Shown: positions 47,453 through 56,490 of the stretch, piece after piece
How the letters are laid out: the number at the start of each line of letters is the position of its first letter
Numbering within the stretch: the first letter of the stretch is position 1
Source of the DNA: Yoonia sp. I 8.24
GTDB taxonomy: Bacteria > Pseudomonadota > Alphaproteobacteria > Rhodobacterales > Rhodobacteraceae
Direction of reading: 5' to 3'
Assembly: GCF_022096995.1 (NCBI RefSeq)
Contig: NZ_JACXGQ010000005.1
Location: forward strand, 248,001-312,000
Length of the DNA: 64,000 bases
Position numbers and translations under genes: made by a program
The notes under the pieces: generated by a model
The model's database searches: none
What the model was told of the DNA's origin: nothing
Seen by the model: only the letters and a program-made list of their open reading frames with translations

Positions 47453-48028
47453 TTAGCCCAATGATTTGGGATCAATCCAGCCAATATTTCCGTCGTCACG
47501 TCGATAGACGACGTTAATTCCATTGTGTTTCTCATTTCGGAACACAAGCACCGGAGCACTCGCGATTTCCATTTGCATCACCGCTTCACCAACCGAGAGC
47601 GATGGGATTTTTGTCTCCATCTCCGCCACGATCATAGCGTTAACGGTATCCTGCGCGGCCTCATCTGACTCGTCTCTTGGCTCGAGGATATATGACCCAG
47701 CATCAGAAAGTTCAACAGGTTGTGACCGGCCGGAATGATGGTCCTTGAGACGGCGCTTATAACGGCGCAGTTGTTTGTCCATTTTTTCGCCGCTGCTGTC
47801 GAAAGCGGCGTAAATTTCTGTTGCCTTCCCAGTGGCTTGCGCTGTCAGACCTGTCGAAAGATGCACAACGGCTTCGCAGACATATTCATGCCCAGACTTG
47901 GAGAAAACAACATAGGCATCGGTAGGGCGCCCGGCGTATTTTTCAAGAATATCACCCAACTCTGATTTCACATGTGTTTGCAGTGCTTCGCCAATGTCGA
48001 TTTGCTTACCGCTGATTTGATACCGCAT
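47453..48028 (-). CDS. hpf: Ribosome hibernation promoting factor, long form
   Basis: 191 residues from the ATG at 48028, which has AGGAG upstream; the in-frame ATG at 48061 is not needed. It binds the 30S decoding centre and, as a long form, dimerises ribosomes into 100S particles in stationary phase. S30AE domain about 1-95 (MRYQISGKQIDIGEAL), a linker with KRRLKDHHSG, and C-terminal dimerisation domain about 130-190 (VRTLSVGEAVMQMEI-like, here IPSLSVGEAVMQME). Confidence 0.93.
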   Translation of the reverse strand: MRYQISGKQIDIGEALQTHVKSELGDILEKYAGRPTDAYVVFSKSGHEYVCEAVVHLSTGLTAQATGKATEIYAAFDSSGEKMDKQLRRYKRRLKDHHSGRSQPVELSDAGSYILEPRDESDEAAQDTVNAMIVAEMETKIPSLSVGEAVMQMEIASAPVLVFRNEKHNGINVVYRRDDGNIGWIDPKSLG

Positions 48029-48262
48029 CGTTTCTCCTATCTTGTGGTTGCAGATACGCAATACACCTCAATTCTAGAGGTGACGTTAACGCGCATCTAG
48101 TCGGTGGAAAACGATAACACCCCAGTTTCATTCGCTTTATTCTCAGACCCTGGCGCAGGCGCCAGCCGAGTCATGAGAGAAGAAATCGGGTTAGTCATCC
48201 CCTACAGTTGGCGACGAAAAACGAAGCTTGTCAATATCTCAGCCACCATTGTGAACAAAGAA
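48029..48262. other. 234-base intergenic region between lptB and hpf
   Basis: Both neighbours are on the minus strand. It holds two inverted repeats: CTGGCG/CGCCAG at 48150-48165 (four-base loop, without a T-run) and CACCTC/GAGGTG at 48064-48082, about 40 bases before the hpf ATG, the latter operator-like. In many alphaproteobacteria rpoN sits here between lptB and hpf; no rpoN or remnant of it is seen. A plus-strand frame across it is judged spurious. Confidence 0.45.
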
Positions 48263-49012
48263 TCAGTTCACGCGGAAACTATCGCCCAGATATACGCGCC
48301 GCACATTTTCATCGGCGATGACTTCTTCAGTGGTGCCGTTCATCAGGACCGTGCCGTCATGCAGAATGTAAGCGCGGTCAACGATTTGAAGTGTCTCTTG
48401 GACGTTGTGATCAGTGATCAGTACGCCAATCCCGCGGTTTTTTAGGTCCGCAACAAGATGCCTGATTTCACCAACGGCAATCGGATCGACGCCGGCAAAC
48501 GGTTCATCAAGCAGGACGTATTTCGGTCCCGCAGCAAGGCACCGCGCGATTTCAACCCGGCGGCGTTCCCCACCCGACAGCGCCATCGCAGAGGCGCGCC
48601 GCAAATGTTCGATTGAGAACTCGGAAAGCAGCTCTTCAAGTCGTTCGCGCCTTTTATGATGGTCTTTCACCGCGATTTCGAGAATCGACATGATGTTATC
48701 TTCGACGCTCATACCCCGGAAAATTGACATCTCTTGCGGGAGATATCCAATACCAAGCTGCGCCCGCCGATACATGGGCAGCAATGTAACGTCGCGCCCA
48801 TCAATGATCACCTTGCCGCCTTCGGGGGTAACAAGACCAGCGATGGAATAAAAGCAGGTTGTTTTTCCAGACCCATTTGGGCCAAGAAGTGCGACGACCT
48901 CTCCGCGGCCCAGATCAATCGTGACGTCGCGGATCACAGGGCGCTTACGATAGCTTTTGCGTAGATTGACAATTTTGAGGCCCGTACCCCCATCCATGGT
49001 GGAGCCGTCCAT
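48263..49012 (-). CDS. lptB: LPS export ABC transporter ATPase LptB
   Basis: 249 residues. ATPase of the LptBFG complex that extracts LPS from the inner membrane. Walker A GPNGSGKTT, signature LSGGERRR, Walker B YVLLDEPF and the LptB-typical GVLITDHNV. Start overlaps the lptA stop by one base (TGATG). Its partners LptF and LptG are not in the window. Confidence 0.95.
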   Translation of the reverse strand: MDGSTMDGGTGLKIVNLRKSYRKRPVIRDVTIDLGRGEVVALLGPNGSGKTTCFYSIAGLVTPEGGKVIIDGRDVTLLPMYRRAQLGIGYLPQEMSIFRGMSVEDNIMSILEIAVKDHHKRRERLEELLSEFSIEHLRRASAMALSGGERRRVEIARCLAAGPKYVLLDEPFAGVDPIAVGEIRHLVADLKNRGIGVLITDHNVQETLQIVDRAYILHDGTVLMNGTTEEVIADENVRRVYLGDSFRVN

Positions 49013-49497
49013 CAGTTGTTGCCCTGTTGAAGAACTGTGCGCACGCGCCCTTCCATCGATGCCGTTCCAGTTTCGACATTGACGATCATGCTTTGTGCGG
49101 AAATTGCGCTGGCACCTTGGGTTAGCAAAACGTCACCCGTCAGGGTTAATAGCCCCGTTGTGATATCGTATTCGGCACTTTGCGCCTCTGCGGCTTCGGC
49201 CGCGGTGACAAAGGTCACGCCACCTGTCGCAATCAGCTGTGCAATCTCGCTATTTTCAGTCCCATATACCACTTCGACGGCGGCCGCAGACAGGCGCAGG
49301 TCGCCTTGCCCAATGATGACGTTGCCGGTGAATTGGGCGGTGCCGTTTTCTTGGTCAACGGCCAAGCTATCAGCGGTGACTTCGATCGCTGCCGATGTAT
49401 CAACAGTCATGCCGCCCAAATCAATGTTGGTCTGCGCCAGCACGGGACCCGCAAGTGACAAAAGGAAGGTCGACAAGATCGCGAATTTTCTGAACAC
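49012..49497 (-). CDS. lptA: LPS transport periplasmic protein LptA
   Basis: 161 residues. Signal peptide (MFRKFAILSTFLLSLAGPVLAQ region) followed by an OstA-like beta-jellyroll: NGTAQFTGNVIIGQGDLRLSA, VVYGTENSEI, ATGGV. It bridges LPS from inner to outer membrane. Lies between lptC and lptB. Confidence 0.92.
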   Translation of the reverse strand: MFRKFAILSTFLLSLAGPVLAQTNIDLGGMTVDTSAAIEVTADSLAVDQENGTAQFTGNVIIGQGDLRLSAAAVEVVYGTENSEIAQLIATGGVTFVTAAEAAEAQSAEYDITTGLLTLTGDVLLTQGASAISAQSMIVNVETGTASMEGRVRTVLQQGNN

Positions 49498-49523
49498 TTG
49501 GCTAGTTTCCTATTTTGAACGCT

Positions 49524-50123
49524 TCATTCTTTCGGTGTGTATATCAGTTTGACGCCATTGGTGAATAGCATCTGCTGGATGGCGCCACCGCTGGCCATTT
49601 GAAACGTGACTTTGCCCGCAGTCAATTCGCCCAAGGGCGCGCGGATCTCAAGATGGCCGTCAGATGTGATCACCCCGGTGTCTAGCACTGCGGTGATCCC
49701 ATTGGTTTCCATCGCATAGCCGGTCGAGGTTTCCAAATGGGCAAGACCAAGGAAACGAGCGATTTTTTCGGACCCGTTTAGCTCTCCGCTGGTGGTGGTG
49801 ACGGTGATATTGCTGCCATCAGGGTTATCCATTTGCATGCGCATATCGTCGGTGAGAATAACCGCAGGATCTGCCGGGCTTGGATGCGCGGCGCGCGCTG
49901 AAATGGACAGGGTCGCGCCATCATTGGTGACGCCGGAAAACCGCGGCGCGGAAAGCCGTTGTTCGCGTGCGATTTCTGTCACCTCTGTCATATCTAACTG
50001 CGTCGGCTCGCCCGGGGCGCGCGCGAACAAGAAGAGTGTCGACAAAAGCCCGATAGCCCCAATCGGTAGCATGATCTTCGCGAGGTTGACGATTTGCGAA
50101 TAGATGTTATCGCGCCCACCCAT
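49524..50123 (-). CDS. lptC: LPS export system protein LptC
   Basis: 199 residues from the ATG at 50123 (MGGRDNIYS); the longer frame would start inside kdsD. A single N-terminal membrane helix (about 15-32) anchors a periplasmic OstA-like domain that hands LPS from LptBFG to LptA. Sits one base after the kdsD stop and upstream of lptA. Sequence similarity to E. coli LptC is low, so context supports the call. Confidence 0.88.
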   Translation of the reverse strand: MGGRDNIYSQIVNLAKIMLPIGAIGLLSTLFLFARAPGEPTQLDMTEVTEIAREQRLSAPRFSGVTNDGATLSISARAAHPSPADPAVILTDDMRMQMDNPDGSNITVTTTSGELNGSEKIARFLGLAHLETSTGYAMETNGITAVLDTGVITSDGHLEIRAPLGELTAGKVTFQMASGGAIQQMLFTNGVKLIYTPKE

Positions 50124-50124
50124 G

Positions 50125-51093
50125 TTAGACGACGCCTGCACGCAAGCAGTCGTGGATATGTAAGACCCCGGCCAGCTTGCGCGGGGAATCTGGGTGGGCG
50201 GCAAATAGGCAGGTGATCTTACGATCATTCATGATCGCAAGCGCCTCAGCGGCGAGCGCATGAATTGACACCGTCGCCGGATTTCGGGTCATAACTTCAC
50301 CGGCTGTGAGATCGAGCAAACCGTCCATGTGCCGGCGTAAATCCCCATCGGTCACGATTCCAACAAGCGTCTGGCTGTCGTCCAAAACGGCGACAACGCC
50401 AAACCCTTTTTGGCTGATCGCAAGCAATGTTTCGGTCATCGGCGTATTAACGGTTACCGTTGGTACGGTTGCGCCAACATGCATGAGGTCCGACACGCTG
50501 GCCAATTGCGCGCCCAATTTGCCGCCGGGATGAAATTTGCGGAAATTTTCAGGGGTGAACTTGCGATGTTCCATGAGGGCTACGGCGAGCGCGTCACCTA
50601 GCGCGAGCGTCATGGTCGTGGATGTGGTTGGCACTACGCCTGATCCGCAGGCTTCGCCGCATTTGGGCAAAAGAATTTGCACGTCAGATTGCTGCAGCAA
50701 GGTGCTTTCTGTCCGGCTCGCAATGCCAATCATTGGGATACCAAAGCGCCGTGTATAGGTCACCAAATCTGCAAGTTCGGGTGTTTCGCCCGAATTGGAC
50801 AAGACAAGCACAACATCGTCTTCAGTCATCATACCCAGATCGCCGTGGCTTGCCTCTGCGGGGTGGACAAAATGTGCCGGCGTGCCTGTGCTGGCAAATG
50901 TCGCTGCGATTTTGCGGGCGATATGGCCTGATTTGCCCATCCCCGAAACGATCACGCGTCCCTTTGCAGTTAGCAATAGCTTAACAGCCGCAGTAAACCC
51001 GCTGCCGAGACCATCTGCAAGCTGCGTAAGGCCTGTGGCCTCTTCATTTATGACCCGGCGCCCAGTGGCGAGAAATTTTTCTGTGTTTTCCAT
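50125..51093 (-). CDS. kdsD: Arabinose-5-phosphate isomerase KdsD/KpsF
   Basis: 322 residues from the ATG at 51093, whose TGATG overlap with the rnd stop supports this start over the frame extending to 51123. It converts ribulose-5-phosphate to arabinose-5-phosphate, the first step to Kdo. SIS domain (GMGKSGHIARKIAATFAS, VHPAEASHGDLGM, SNSGETPEL) then two CBS domains (ISQKGFGVVAVLD, MNDRKITCLF). With kdsB elsewhere in the window, part of Kdo supply for LPS. Confidence 0.93.
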   Translation of the reverse strand: MENTEKFLATGRRVINEEATGLTQLADGLGSGFTAAVKLLLTAKGRVIVSGMGKSGHIARKIAATFASTGTPAHFVHPAEASHGDLGMMTEDDVVLVLSNSGETPELADLVTYTRRFGIPMIGIASRTESTLLQQSDVQILLPKCGEACGSGVVPTTSTTMTLALGDALAVALMEHRKFTPENFRKFHPGGKLGAQLASVSDLMHVGATVPTVTVNTPMTETLLAISQKGFGVVAVLDDSQTLVGIVTDGDLRRHMDGLLDLTAGEVMTRNPATVSIHALAAEALAIMNDRKITCLFAAHPDSPRKLAGVLHIHDCLRAGVV

Positions 51094-51704
51094 CAGTGCG
51101 CGAAAATATCTGTTTCGGGCCAACCTGCAAGGTCAAGTCGTGCCCGCGTTGGTAGAAAGTCAAAACATGCTTGGGCGATCTGCGTACGATCTTCACGTGC
51201 AAGCCGCCTATCAAGTGCTGATTTCAGCTGATGCAAATACAAGACGTCAGAGGCCGCATAGTTTAGCTGCGCCTCTGTAAGATCGGCGGCGCCCCAATCG
51301 CTTTGTTGTTGATATTTAGAAATATCGACACCGACCATTTCTTGCAGCAAGTTACGCAACCCATGGCGTTCGGTATATGTGCGGACCAGCTTTGAGGCGA
51401 TTTTTGTGCAATAGACCGGAGCAGCGAGGGCGCTAAATGCGTGAAAGAGCGCGGCTATATCAAAGCGACCAAAGTGAAACAGCTTGAGTACATCAGTGTT
51501 GGTCAACATCGCGCTTAGGTTTGGGGCGGTTGTTTGTCCAATTGCGATCTGAACCATATGGCAATCGCCGTCACCGCCAGACATTTGCACGAGGCATAGA
51601 CGGTCACGATGTGGGTTTAGCCCCATGGTTTCGCAGTCGATTGCGACGACTGGCCCAAGGTCAAGCCCGTCCGGCAGATCATTTTGATAGAGATGGTTAG
51701 CCAC
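51093..51704 (-). CDS. rnd: Ribonuclease D-like 3'-5' exonuclease
   Basis: 203 residues: the DEDD exonuclease domain only, without the HRDC domains of E. coli RNase D (375 residues). Metal acids in VAIDCETMGLNP and the LFHFGRFDIAALF motif, and the Tyr-x3-Asp in LNYAASDVLYLH. Short forms like this are usual in Rhodobacteraceae upstream of kdsD-lpt. Processes 3' ends of tRNA or other small RNAs. Confidence 0.9.
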   Translation of the reverse strand: MANHLYQNDLPDGLDLGPVVAIDCETMGLNPHRDRLCLVQMSGGDGDCHMVQIAIGQTTAPNLSAMLTNTDVLKLFHFGRFDIAALFHAFSALAAPVYCTKIASKLVRTYTERHGLRNLLQEMVGVDISKYQQQSDWGAADLTEAQLNYAASDVLYLHQLKSALDRRLAREDRTQIAQACFDFLPTRARLDLAGWPETDIFAH

Positions 51705-51764
51705 GGTGGAATCCTTTTGGCGATGCTTCTCGTCAAATAGGGGCTATTGTGTCGTTCCTCAAGG

Positions 51765-53837
51765 TTACTGGATCATTTGCGCGACGCGAGGCGCGATATG
51801 TAGCGGGGCATTTGCATGGGCTTTTAGCCAGACACGGAATTCTTCGGCCGGCATCGGTTTCGCATAACCGTACCCTTGGGCAATAGCGCAACCGCGTTCG
51901 TTAAGATGCGTGGCTTGAATGTCTTCTTCGACGCCCTCTGCGATGACGTGCAGCCCAAGTTCGGACGCCAAAGCAAGGATTGCGCGCACAATACTATCGG
52001 CCTTTGCATCGGGAAGTGGGGCCACCAACGAGCGGTCAAGTTTGATCCCATTAAGTGGCAATTGTGTGAGTTTCGCGAGCGAGGCGTAACCTGTCCCAAA
52101 ATCATCTAGTTCCAGGCTGACCCCGCATTCAGAAAGGCTATCAATGTTGATTGCGGCCATGTCATCTGCGCCGTTGATAAGCGTGGTTTCAAGCACTTCG
52201 ACAATAATCTGATCGACCCCAAGTCCTGAACGCTGCAGCTCTAATAAAAGCCGTTCAATGAGATGCGGATCCGAAATTGTTTCAGGTGCGGCGTTTAGAG
52301 AAATACAGGGATGCCAAAGGTTTTCTTTTTGCCACAATACCGCATGCGCCATCGCCACGCGCCAAATACTGTGATCCATGTCGATGACGAGCCCTGCACG
52401 CTCTGCGGCGGGAATGAAACGATCAGGGGTTAATAAACCACGCGTTGGGTGGCGCCACCGTGCCAGAACCTCGGCCCCATGCAGATGCCCGTCCGATAAA
52501 CGGACCTGTGGTTGGAACCAAGGCTCAATTTCACCTTGTTTGATTGCATCCGCAAGTTCTGCTTGTAAGGCGCGCATGCTTTCTACGTCGTCCCGTAGTG
52601 ATTTTTCAAACTGCAGCGTCTTGTTTTCACCAGAATTTTTCGCAGTTTGAATTGCAATTGACGCGTCCGCAATCGTGTTGATCGGGTCTTCAGTATTTGT
52701 TGAAAGCTTTAGGTAGCCGATGCTTGCGTGAATCGGAATGCGACGGCCCTTTACCTCGAATGGGTCCGCAAACAATGCCCGAATCCTGCCGATCATCAAA
52801 TGTGCGGGCTCATGGGTGACAAGTACAAATTCGTCCCCGCCAACACGCGCGACGATATTGTCGTCGTCGACGCAACTTTGCAGTGCGCGGCCCACAGTGA
52901 TGAGCAATTCATCCCCAAAATCATGCCCAGCTGAATTGTTGACCGCCTTAAAATTATCTAACCCCACAAATAGCACAGAAAGCCCGATGCTTTTTTCTTC
53001 TTTGTTCATACGCCCAAGGTAGGCCGTCAGGTGTGCGCGGTTGGGTAATCCGGTGAGCGGATCTTGGTGGGCGGTATGTTCCAATTTGCGGTTCATTTGT
53101 CGCAGTTCATGTTGTGAATCGCGGAGTGACTTTGTTTGTCTGTGTAGTTTTCGTATCGTTGACTGCACGGCGAGATGGGTCGGCACAAAGATAAAGATCG
53201 CCTCTGCAAGTAGTGCAAGCGCTGAAACTATCAGCACGCTACGTTGCCATTTTGAAAGACGAATGGCATCTGCATGGGCCTCTCGCTCAACCAGGGCGGC
53301 CGCGGAATGGAGCCCGTTTCCCAAGCCGTGGTTAGCGTAGAGCTCGTTGAGCTGTCGCGTTAATCCGGCATATTGCGCTGGGGTAGCCGTGCTAAATCTT
53401 GACGAAATATCGACAAATTCGGCGATGAGAGCATGCAGCGGTTCAGCGGAACCAAAGTAGTGTGTTCGTTGCTCGTCTGACCAAAGCCCCCCAAAAACGG
53501 TCATTGCGTAACTGCGTTCAAACTGTTTGATCGCTTTTTCAATAGGCGCAGCAGAGCTGACGTGTCCCGATGCCATGCGTTCTGCGATCAATAATATCTC
53601 ATGTGCGTAGGTGATTTGCGATTGCGAGGTCTTGATCCCCGTTTCAGCGATGAGCTGACGTTCAATGATGGTGTGGTTGATATATTGGGTCGTGCCCAGC
53701 AAGGCCAAGATGATGAGTAGCGCCGCACACGAATGAATCCAGAGCCGTTCTGGACGGCGTAGGGTGAATATTTTCCGAGCGCGATACGCAAAGGGTCGCA
53801 AGAATTGCATCAACCGAATCCTATGGGGTTTGTCCAT
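51765..53837 (-). CDS. Membrane GGDEF-EAL protein (c-di-GMP synthesis/breakdown)
   Basis: 690 residues. Two membrane helices (about 34-54 and 199-222) bound a periplasmic sensor region with a PilJ-like pattern; a short coiled coil leads to GGDEF (333-337) with an intact motif and to an EAL domain with EVLAR (456-460), DDFGTGYASL, KLDRSLV and EGVE. Both catalytic domains look competent, so the net activity cannot be told. No RxxD inhibitory site is seen five residues before GGDEF. Divergent from the OPX gene across a region with a CtrA-type site. Confidence 0.92.
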   Translation of the reverse strand: MDKPHRIRLMQFLRPFAYRARKIFTLRRPERLWIHSCAALLIILALLGTTQYINHTIIERQLIAETGIKTSQSQITYAHEILLIAERMASGHVSSAAPIEKAIKQFERSYAMTVFGGLWSDEQRTHYFGSAEPLHALIAEFVDISSRFSTATPAQYAGLTRQLNELYANHGLGNGLHSAAALVEREAHADAIRLSKWQRSVLIVSALALLAEAIFIFVPTHLAVQSTIRKLHRQTKSLRDSQHELRQMNRKLEHTAHQDPLTGLPNRAHLTAYLGRMNKEEKSIGLSVLFVGLDNFKAVNNSAGHDFGDELLITVGRALQSCVDDDNIVARVGGDEFVLVTHEPAHLMIGRIRALFADPFEVKGRRIPIHASIGYLKLSTNTEDPINTIADASIAIQTAKNSGENKTLQFEKSLRDDVESMRALQAELADAIKQGEIEPWFQPQVRLSDGHLHGAEVLARWRHPTRGLLTPDRFIPAAERAGLVIDMDHSIWRVAMAHAVLWQKENLWHPCISLNAAPETISDPHLIERLLLELQRSGLGVDQIIVEVLETTLINGADDMAAINIDSLSECGVSLELDDFGTGYASLAKLTQLPLNGIKLDRSLVAPLPDAKADSIVRAILALASELGLHVIAEGVEEDIQATHLNERGCAIAQGYGYAKPMPAEEFRVWLKAHANAPLHIAPRVAQMIQ

Positions 53838-53856
53838 GCAAGTTGAACTGGATTGC

Positions 53857-53871
53857 TTAAGGTAAGGTTAG
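53857..53871 (+). promoter_or_regulatory. Degenerate second CtrA-type half site
   Basis: TTAA-N7-TTAG, one mismatch from the TTAA-N7-TTAA consensus, 21 bases from the perfect site and just upstream of the GGDEF-EAL start codon. Confidence 0.35.
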
Positions 53872-53891
53872 GTGCTTGCGAACTCCTCTTT

Positions 53892-53907
53892 TTAAGTAAT
53901 CATTAAC
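53892..53907 (+). promoter_or_regulatory. CtrA-type binding site TTAA-N7-TTAAC
   Basis: TTAA (53892-53895), seven bases, TTAAC (53903-53907): perfect match to the full CtrA box known from Caulobacter and Roseobacter relatives. It lies between the divergent GGDEF-EAL gene and the OPX gene, 55 bases from the former and about 50 from the latter start. Confidence 0.65.
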
Positions 53908-53958
53908 CAATCTTGATGCATCTTGGGCGTTGGGGATGTTGGTAGGAATAATTTCATT

Positions 53959-55308
53959 TTGCTTGGTAAAGCCATTCACCATGTACGCCTGTGGCAAATA
54001 CTGTTCGCAGCCTTTATTCTACAGGGGTGCGGGGCAGCATATGTATCGCCCAAGGTCCAAGCAGAAGACGGGGTTGTTAGGGTCGTACCGTTGACGGCCC
54101 AAGCCATCGAAACGGCCAATCAGTCACCCTATAGCCCACGCGCAATTCCGGCGGCATTTACACAGCAAATCGCGGCAAACCCTAGCAATGGAGTGCAAGG
54201 GATGGGCGTTTTGCCTGTGCTAGGCGACGCGCCGCAACCCCGGCAATTGGCGACGCGCATCCCGCCACAGGTTGACCCAGAGCCTTATAAAATTGGCATC
54301 GGTGACATCGTCAGGTTAACGACACAGCCAGATACAAACCGCGATACATCTTCGGCTCCGCCAGACGTGCGAGCGACATATACGGTCCAAGATGATGGGA
54401 TGATCTCCATTCCCGGAGTTGGCCGGGTCATGCTGCTTGATCTGACGCTCGCGCAAGCAGAAGCTCGCCTTTTCGAGAGCTTTGTGAGCGCGCGGATCGA
54501 CCCGACGTTTAGCTTAGAAATGGCAGAGTTTCATGCGCGAGCCGTCGTGATTGGTGGTGCGGTGGCGGCACCAGTTTCGATTCCGATCACGCTCACACCA
54601 TTATACTTGGATGAAGCAATTTCACGTGCTGGCGGTGTCGCCGTGTCTGATGGGACCGACGTGTCGATCCGAATTTACCGCGATGGCTCACTTTATCAAC
54701 TGCAGTTGTCCGAATATTTGACAACGCCAGAATTTCACAAAATGCGGCTTTTGGGCGGGGATAGTATCTATATCGATACCGAATTTTCACTTGAGCGGGC
54801 GCAGGTATATTTTGAGCAGCAGATCACCTTGGCGCAAACGCGGCACCAAGCACGGGCGCAGGCGGTGGCGGCACTAACAGCCGAGCTGAACCAGCGCCGT
54901 GCGACATTGGCGGTGCACCGAACGAATTTTCAGGATCAATTGGCGCTTGATGCTGTTGCGCGCGACTATGTTTACTTAACGGGTGAGGTCATCGCGCCGG
55001 GGCGGTTTACCTTGCCGTTTGGGCGCGAGGCAACATTGGCCGATGCGTTGTTTTCAGAAGGGGGATTTACCAGCCAAACCGCGAACCCTGCGCAGATCTA
55101 TGTGCTGCGCGCGGGCGAAGATGGCGCTGTTACGGCGTGGCAGCTTGATGCACGCAATGTCGCCAATCTTGTCTTAGCGACGCAGATGAACCTACGCCCC
55201 AACGATATCATCTTTATCGCAGAGCAACCGGTTACACGGTGGCACCGGGTTGTGCAGCAGATGGTTCCGGCACTGATCACCAGCGGCGCAGGGCTGGCAG
55301 CAAATTAA
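53959..55308 (+). CDS. Polysaccharide export outer-membrane lipoprotein (OPX, Wza/KpsD family)
   Basis: 449 residues from the TTG at 53959 (AGGA eleven bases upstream); an alternative TTG at 53923 adds 12 residues. A signal peptide with lipobox LQGC is followed by a Poly_export domain (YKIGIGDIVRLTT, ARYTVQDDGMISIPGVGRV-like) and SLBB-type repeats (VVIGGAVAAPVSIPITLTPLYLDEAISRAGG; TGEVIAPGRFTLPFGREATLADAL). Forms the outer-membrane pore for capsule or exopolysaccharide. A coiled-coil segment about 285-320 is inserted before the second SLBB. Its inner-membrane partner (Wzc/KpsE) is not in the window. Confidence 0.85.
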   Translation: MLGKAIHHVRLWQILFAAFILQGCGAAYVSPKVQAEDGVVRVVPLTAQAIETANQSPYSPRAIPAAFTQQIAANPSNGVQGMGVLPVLGDAPQPRQLATRIPPQVDPEPYKIGIGDIVRLTTQPDTNRDTSSAPPDVRATYTVQDDGMISIPGVGRVMLLDLTLAQAEARLFESFVSARIDPTFSLEMAEFHARAVVIGGAVAAPVSIPITLTPLYLDEAISRAGGVAVSDGTDVSIRIYRDGSLYQLQLSEYLTTPEFHKMRLLGGDSIYIDTEFSLERAQVYFEQQITLAQTRHQARAQAVAALTAELNQRRATLAVHRTNFQDQLALDAVARDYVYLTGEVIAPGRFTLPFGREATLADALFSEGGFTSQTANPAQIYVLRAGEDGAVTAWQLDARNVANLVLATQMNLRPNDIIFIAEQPVTRWHRVVQQMVPALITSGAGLAAN

Positions 55309-55796
55309 AGATCGTACCGCTTGCGGATGCGGTCGACTTTGGTGCCGTCGCGCAGCGGGATATCGATCAACCGATCATAGTCTTGGAACCCAAGCCCGCC
55401 ATAATAGCGTAATCCTGCGACGTTATCGGCGCGGATTGTTGCGTCGATCACCGCAACACCTGCCGTTGTCGCCGCAGATTTTGTGGCAGCAAACAGCCCC
55501 TGTCCAACACCCATGCCTGCCGCCTTTGGCGCGACAAAGCTTGCGATAACGCCCCAGCCTTTGGGCATTGGATCATCGGGATTGCGCGGCCATCCCAGCC
55601 ACTGAAACCCAACAACTTTACCTTCGCTTTCAGCGACGTGACAACAAACTAACGCGGATGGGGCGATATAATGAGACAGCATCGTGTCTTCGGTAAACGG
55701 TGTTTCATGCGCCGTTGACCCGCCGAGGGCGATAATCGTGTTAAGCAGTTCGACCATGTCAGCGGCGTCATGTGGTGTCACAGAGCGAACGATCAT
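55305..55796 (-). CDS. GNAT-family N-acetyltransferase
   Basis: 163 residues. A single GNAT domain: VVGFQWLGW, then the acetyl-CoA loop IASFVAPKAAGMGVGQGLF (V/I-x-x-x-x-R/Q-x-x-G/A form is loose) and YYGGLGFQDYDRL. Acceptor unknown. Overlaps the HD-domain gene by four bases upstream and the OPX gene 3' end by four bases (convergent). Confidence 0.85.
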   Translation of the reverse strand: MIVRSVTPHDAADMVELLNTIIALGGSTAHETPFTEDTMLSHYIAPSALVCCHVAESEGKVVGFQWLGWPRNPDDPMPKGWGVIASFVAPKAAGMGVGQGLFAATKSAATTAGVAVIDATIRADNVAGLRYYGGLGFQDYDRLIDIPLRDGTKVDRIRKRYDL

Positions 55797-56383
55797 AGCG
55801 CATCCATCAGTTTTTTGTGGCGGTTTGTGAAATCGTCGCGGACTTCCATTGGGGGACGCAAATGAATTGAGAATTGCTTTGTCAGGGCCGCGTCTTGCTT
55901 GCCGAAAAGCTTGTTCGCCTCGGCTTGGGTGAACCCGGCGATTTGCACGGCTTCAAGCCAAGCTGACAGCTTGTCGGCCTTTTTGATTTGCCGCTTGATC
56001 GCGACGGGGATCTGCGCGGGCAGCCCAAAGCGAATGTGGATGGCGGCCGTCAACCGATCATCCAATGCACCGTAATCAGGGCCAACGGCGGCTTTGACTG
56101 GGCTAATCATATCGCCGATCACATATTCAGGTGCGTCATGCAAAAGCGCGGCCAGTTGCCATTTTACTGGGGCGCTGGGCTGCTGCCGTGCAAAGATATC
56201 AGTCACAAGCAGCGAATGCTCGGCCACGGAATAAGCAAAATCACCCCGTGTTTGCCCGTTCCAACGTGCGACAAACGCCAAGCCATGCGCGATATCAGCG
56301 ATTTCGATGTCGACCGGGGTTGGGTCAAGCAGGTCAAGCCTGCGCCCCGAAAGCATCCGTTGCCACGCGCGTGGTTGCTTCAT
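55793..56383 (-). CDS. HD-domain phosphohydrolase (YfbR-like)
   Basis: 196 residues. HD signature: VAEHSLLVTD, LAALLHDAPEYVIGDM, giving the metal-binding His-Asp pairs, as in YfbR 5'-deoxynucleotidases that cleave dNMPs. The start MKQPRAWQRMLSGRRLDLLDPTP is the usual opening of this alphaproteobacterial group. Precedes the GNAT gene with a four-base overlap; divergent from ahcY. Confidence 0.85.
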   Translation of the reverse strand: MKQPRAWQRMLSGRRLDLLDPTPVDIEIADIAHGLAFVARWNGQTRGDFAYSVAEHSLLVTDIFARQQPSAPVKWQLAALLHDAPEYVIGDMISPVKAAVGPDYGALDDRLTAAIHIRFGLPAQIPVAIKRQIKKADKLSAWLEAVQIAGFTQAEANKLFGKQDAALTKQFSIHLRPPMEVRDDFTNRHKKLMDAL

Positions 56384-56490
56384 AGTGATTCTGCCTTAAT
56401 CTAATATTGAATGATCTGGATAATACGCGGGTTTGGATTGTGGCAAGCCGTTTGCAATGGTATTGGCGCGCAACCTTTCTAGGAGAATGA

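Noticed and set aside
48104..48445. Plus-strand open frame of 113 codons overlapping lptB in antisense
   Set aside because: No ribosome site, no recognisable domain, and it runs into well-conserved lptB on the other strand.
56384..56490. Possible SAH riboswitch before ahcY
   Set aside because: No conserved pseudoknot-like arrangement or GC-rich core is visible.
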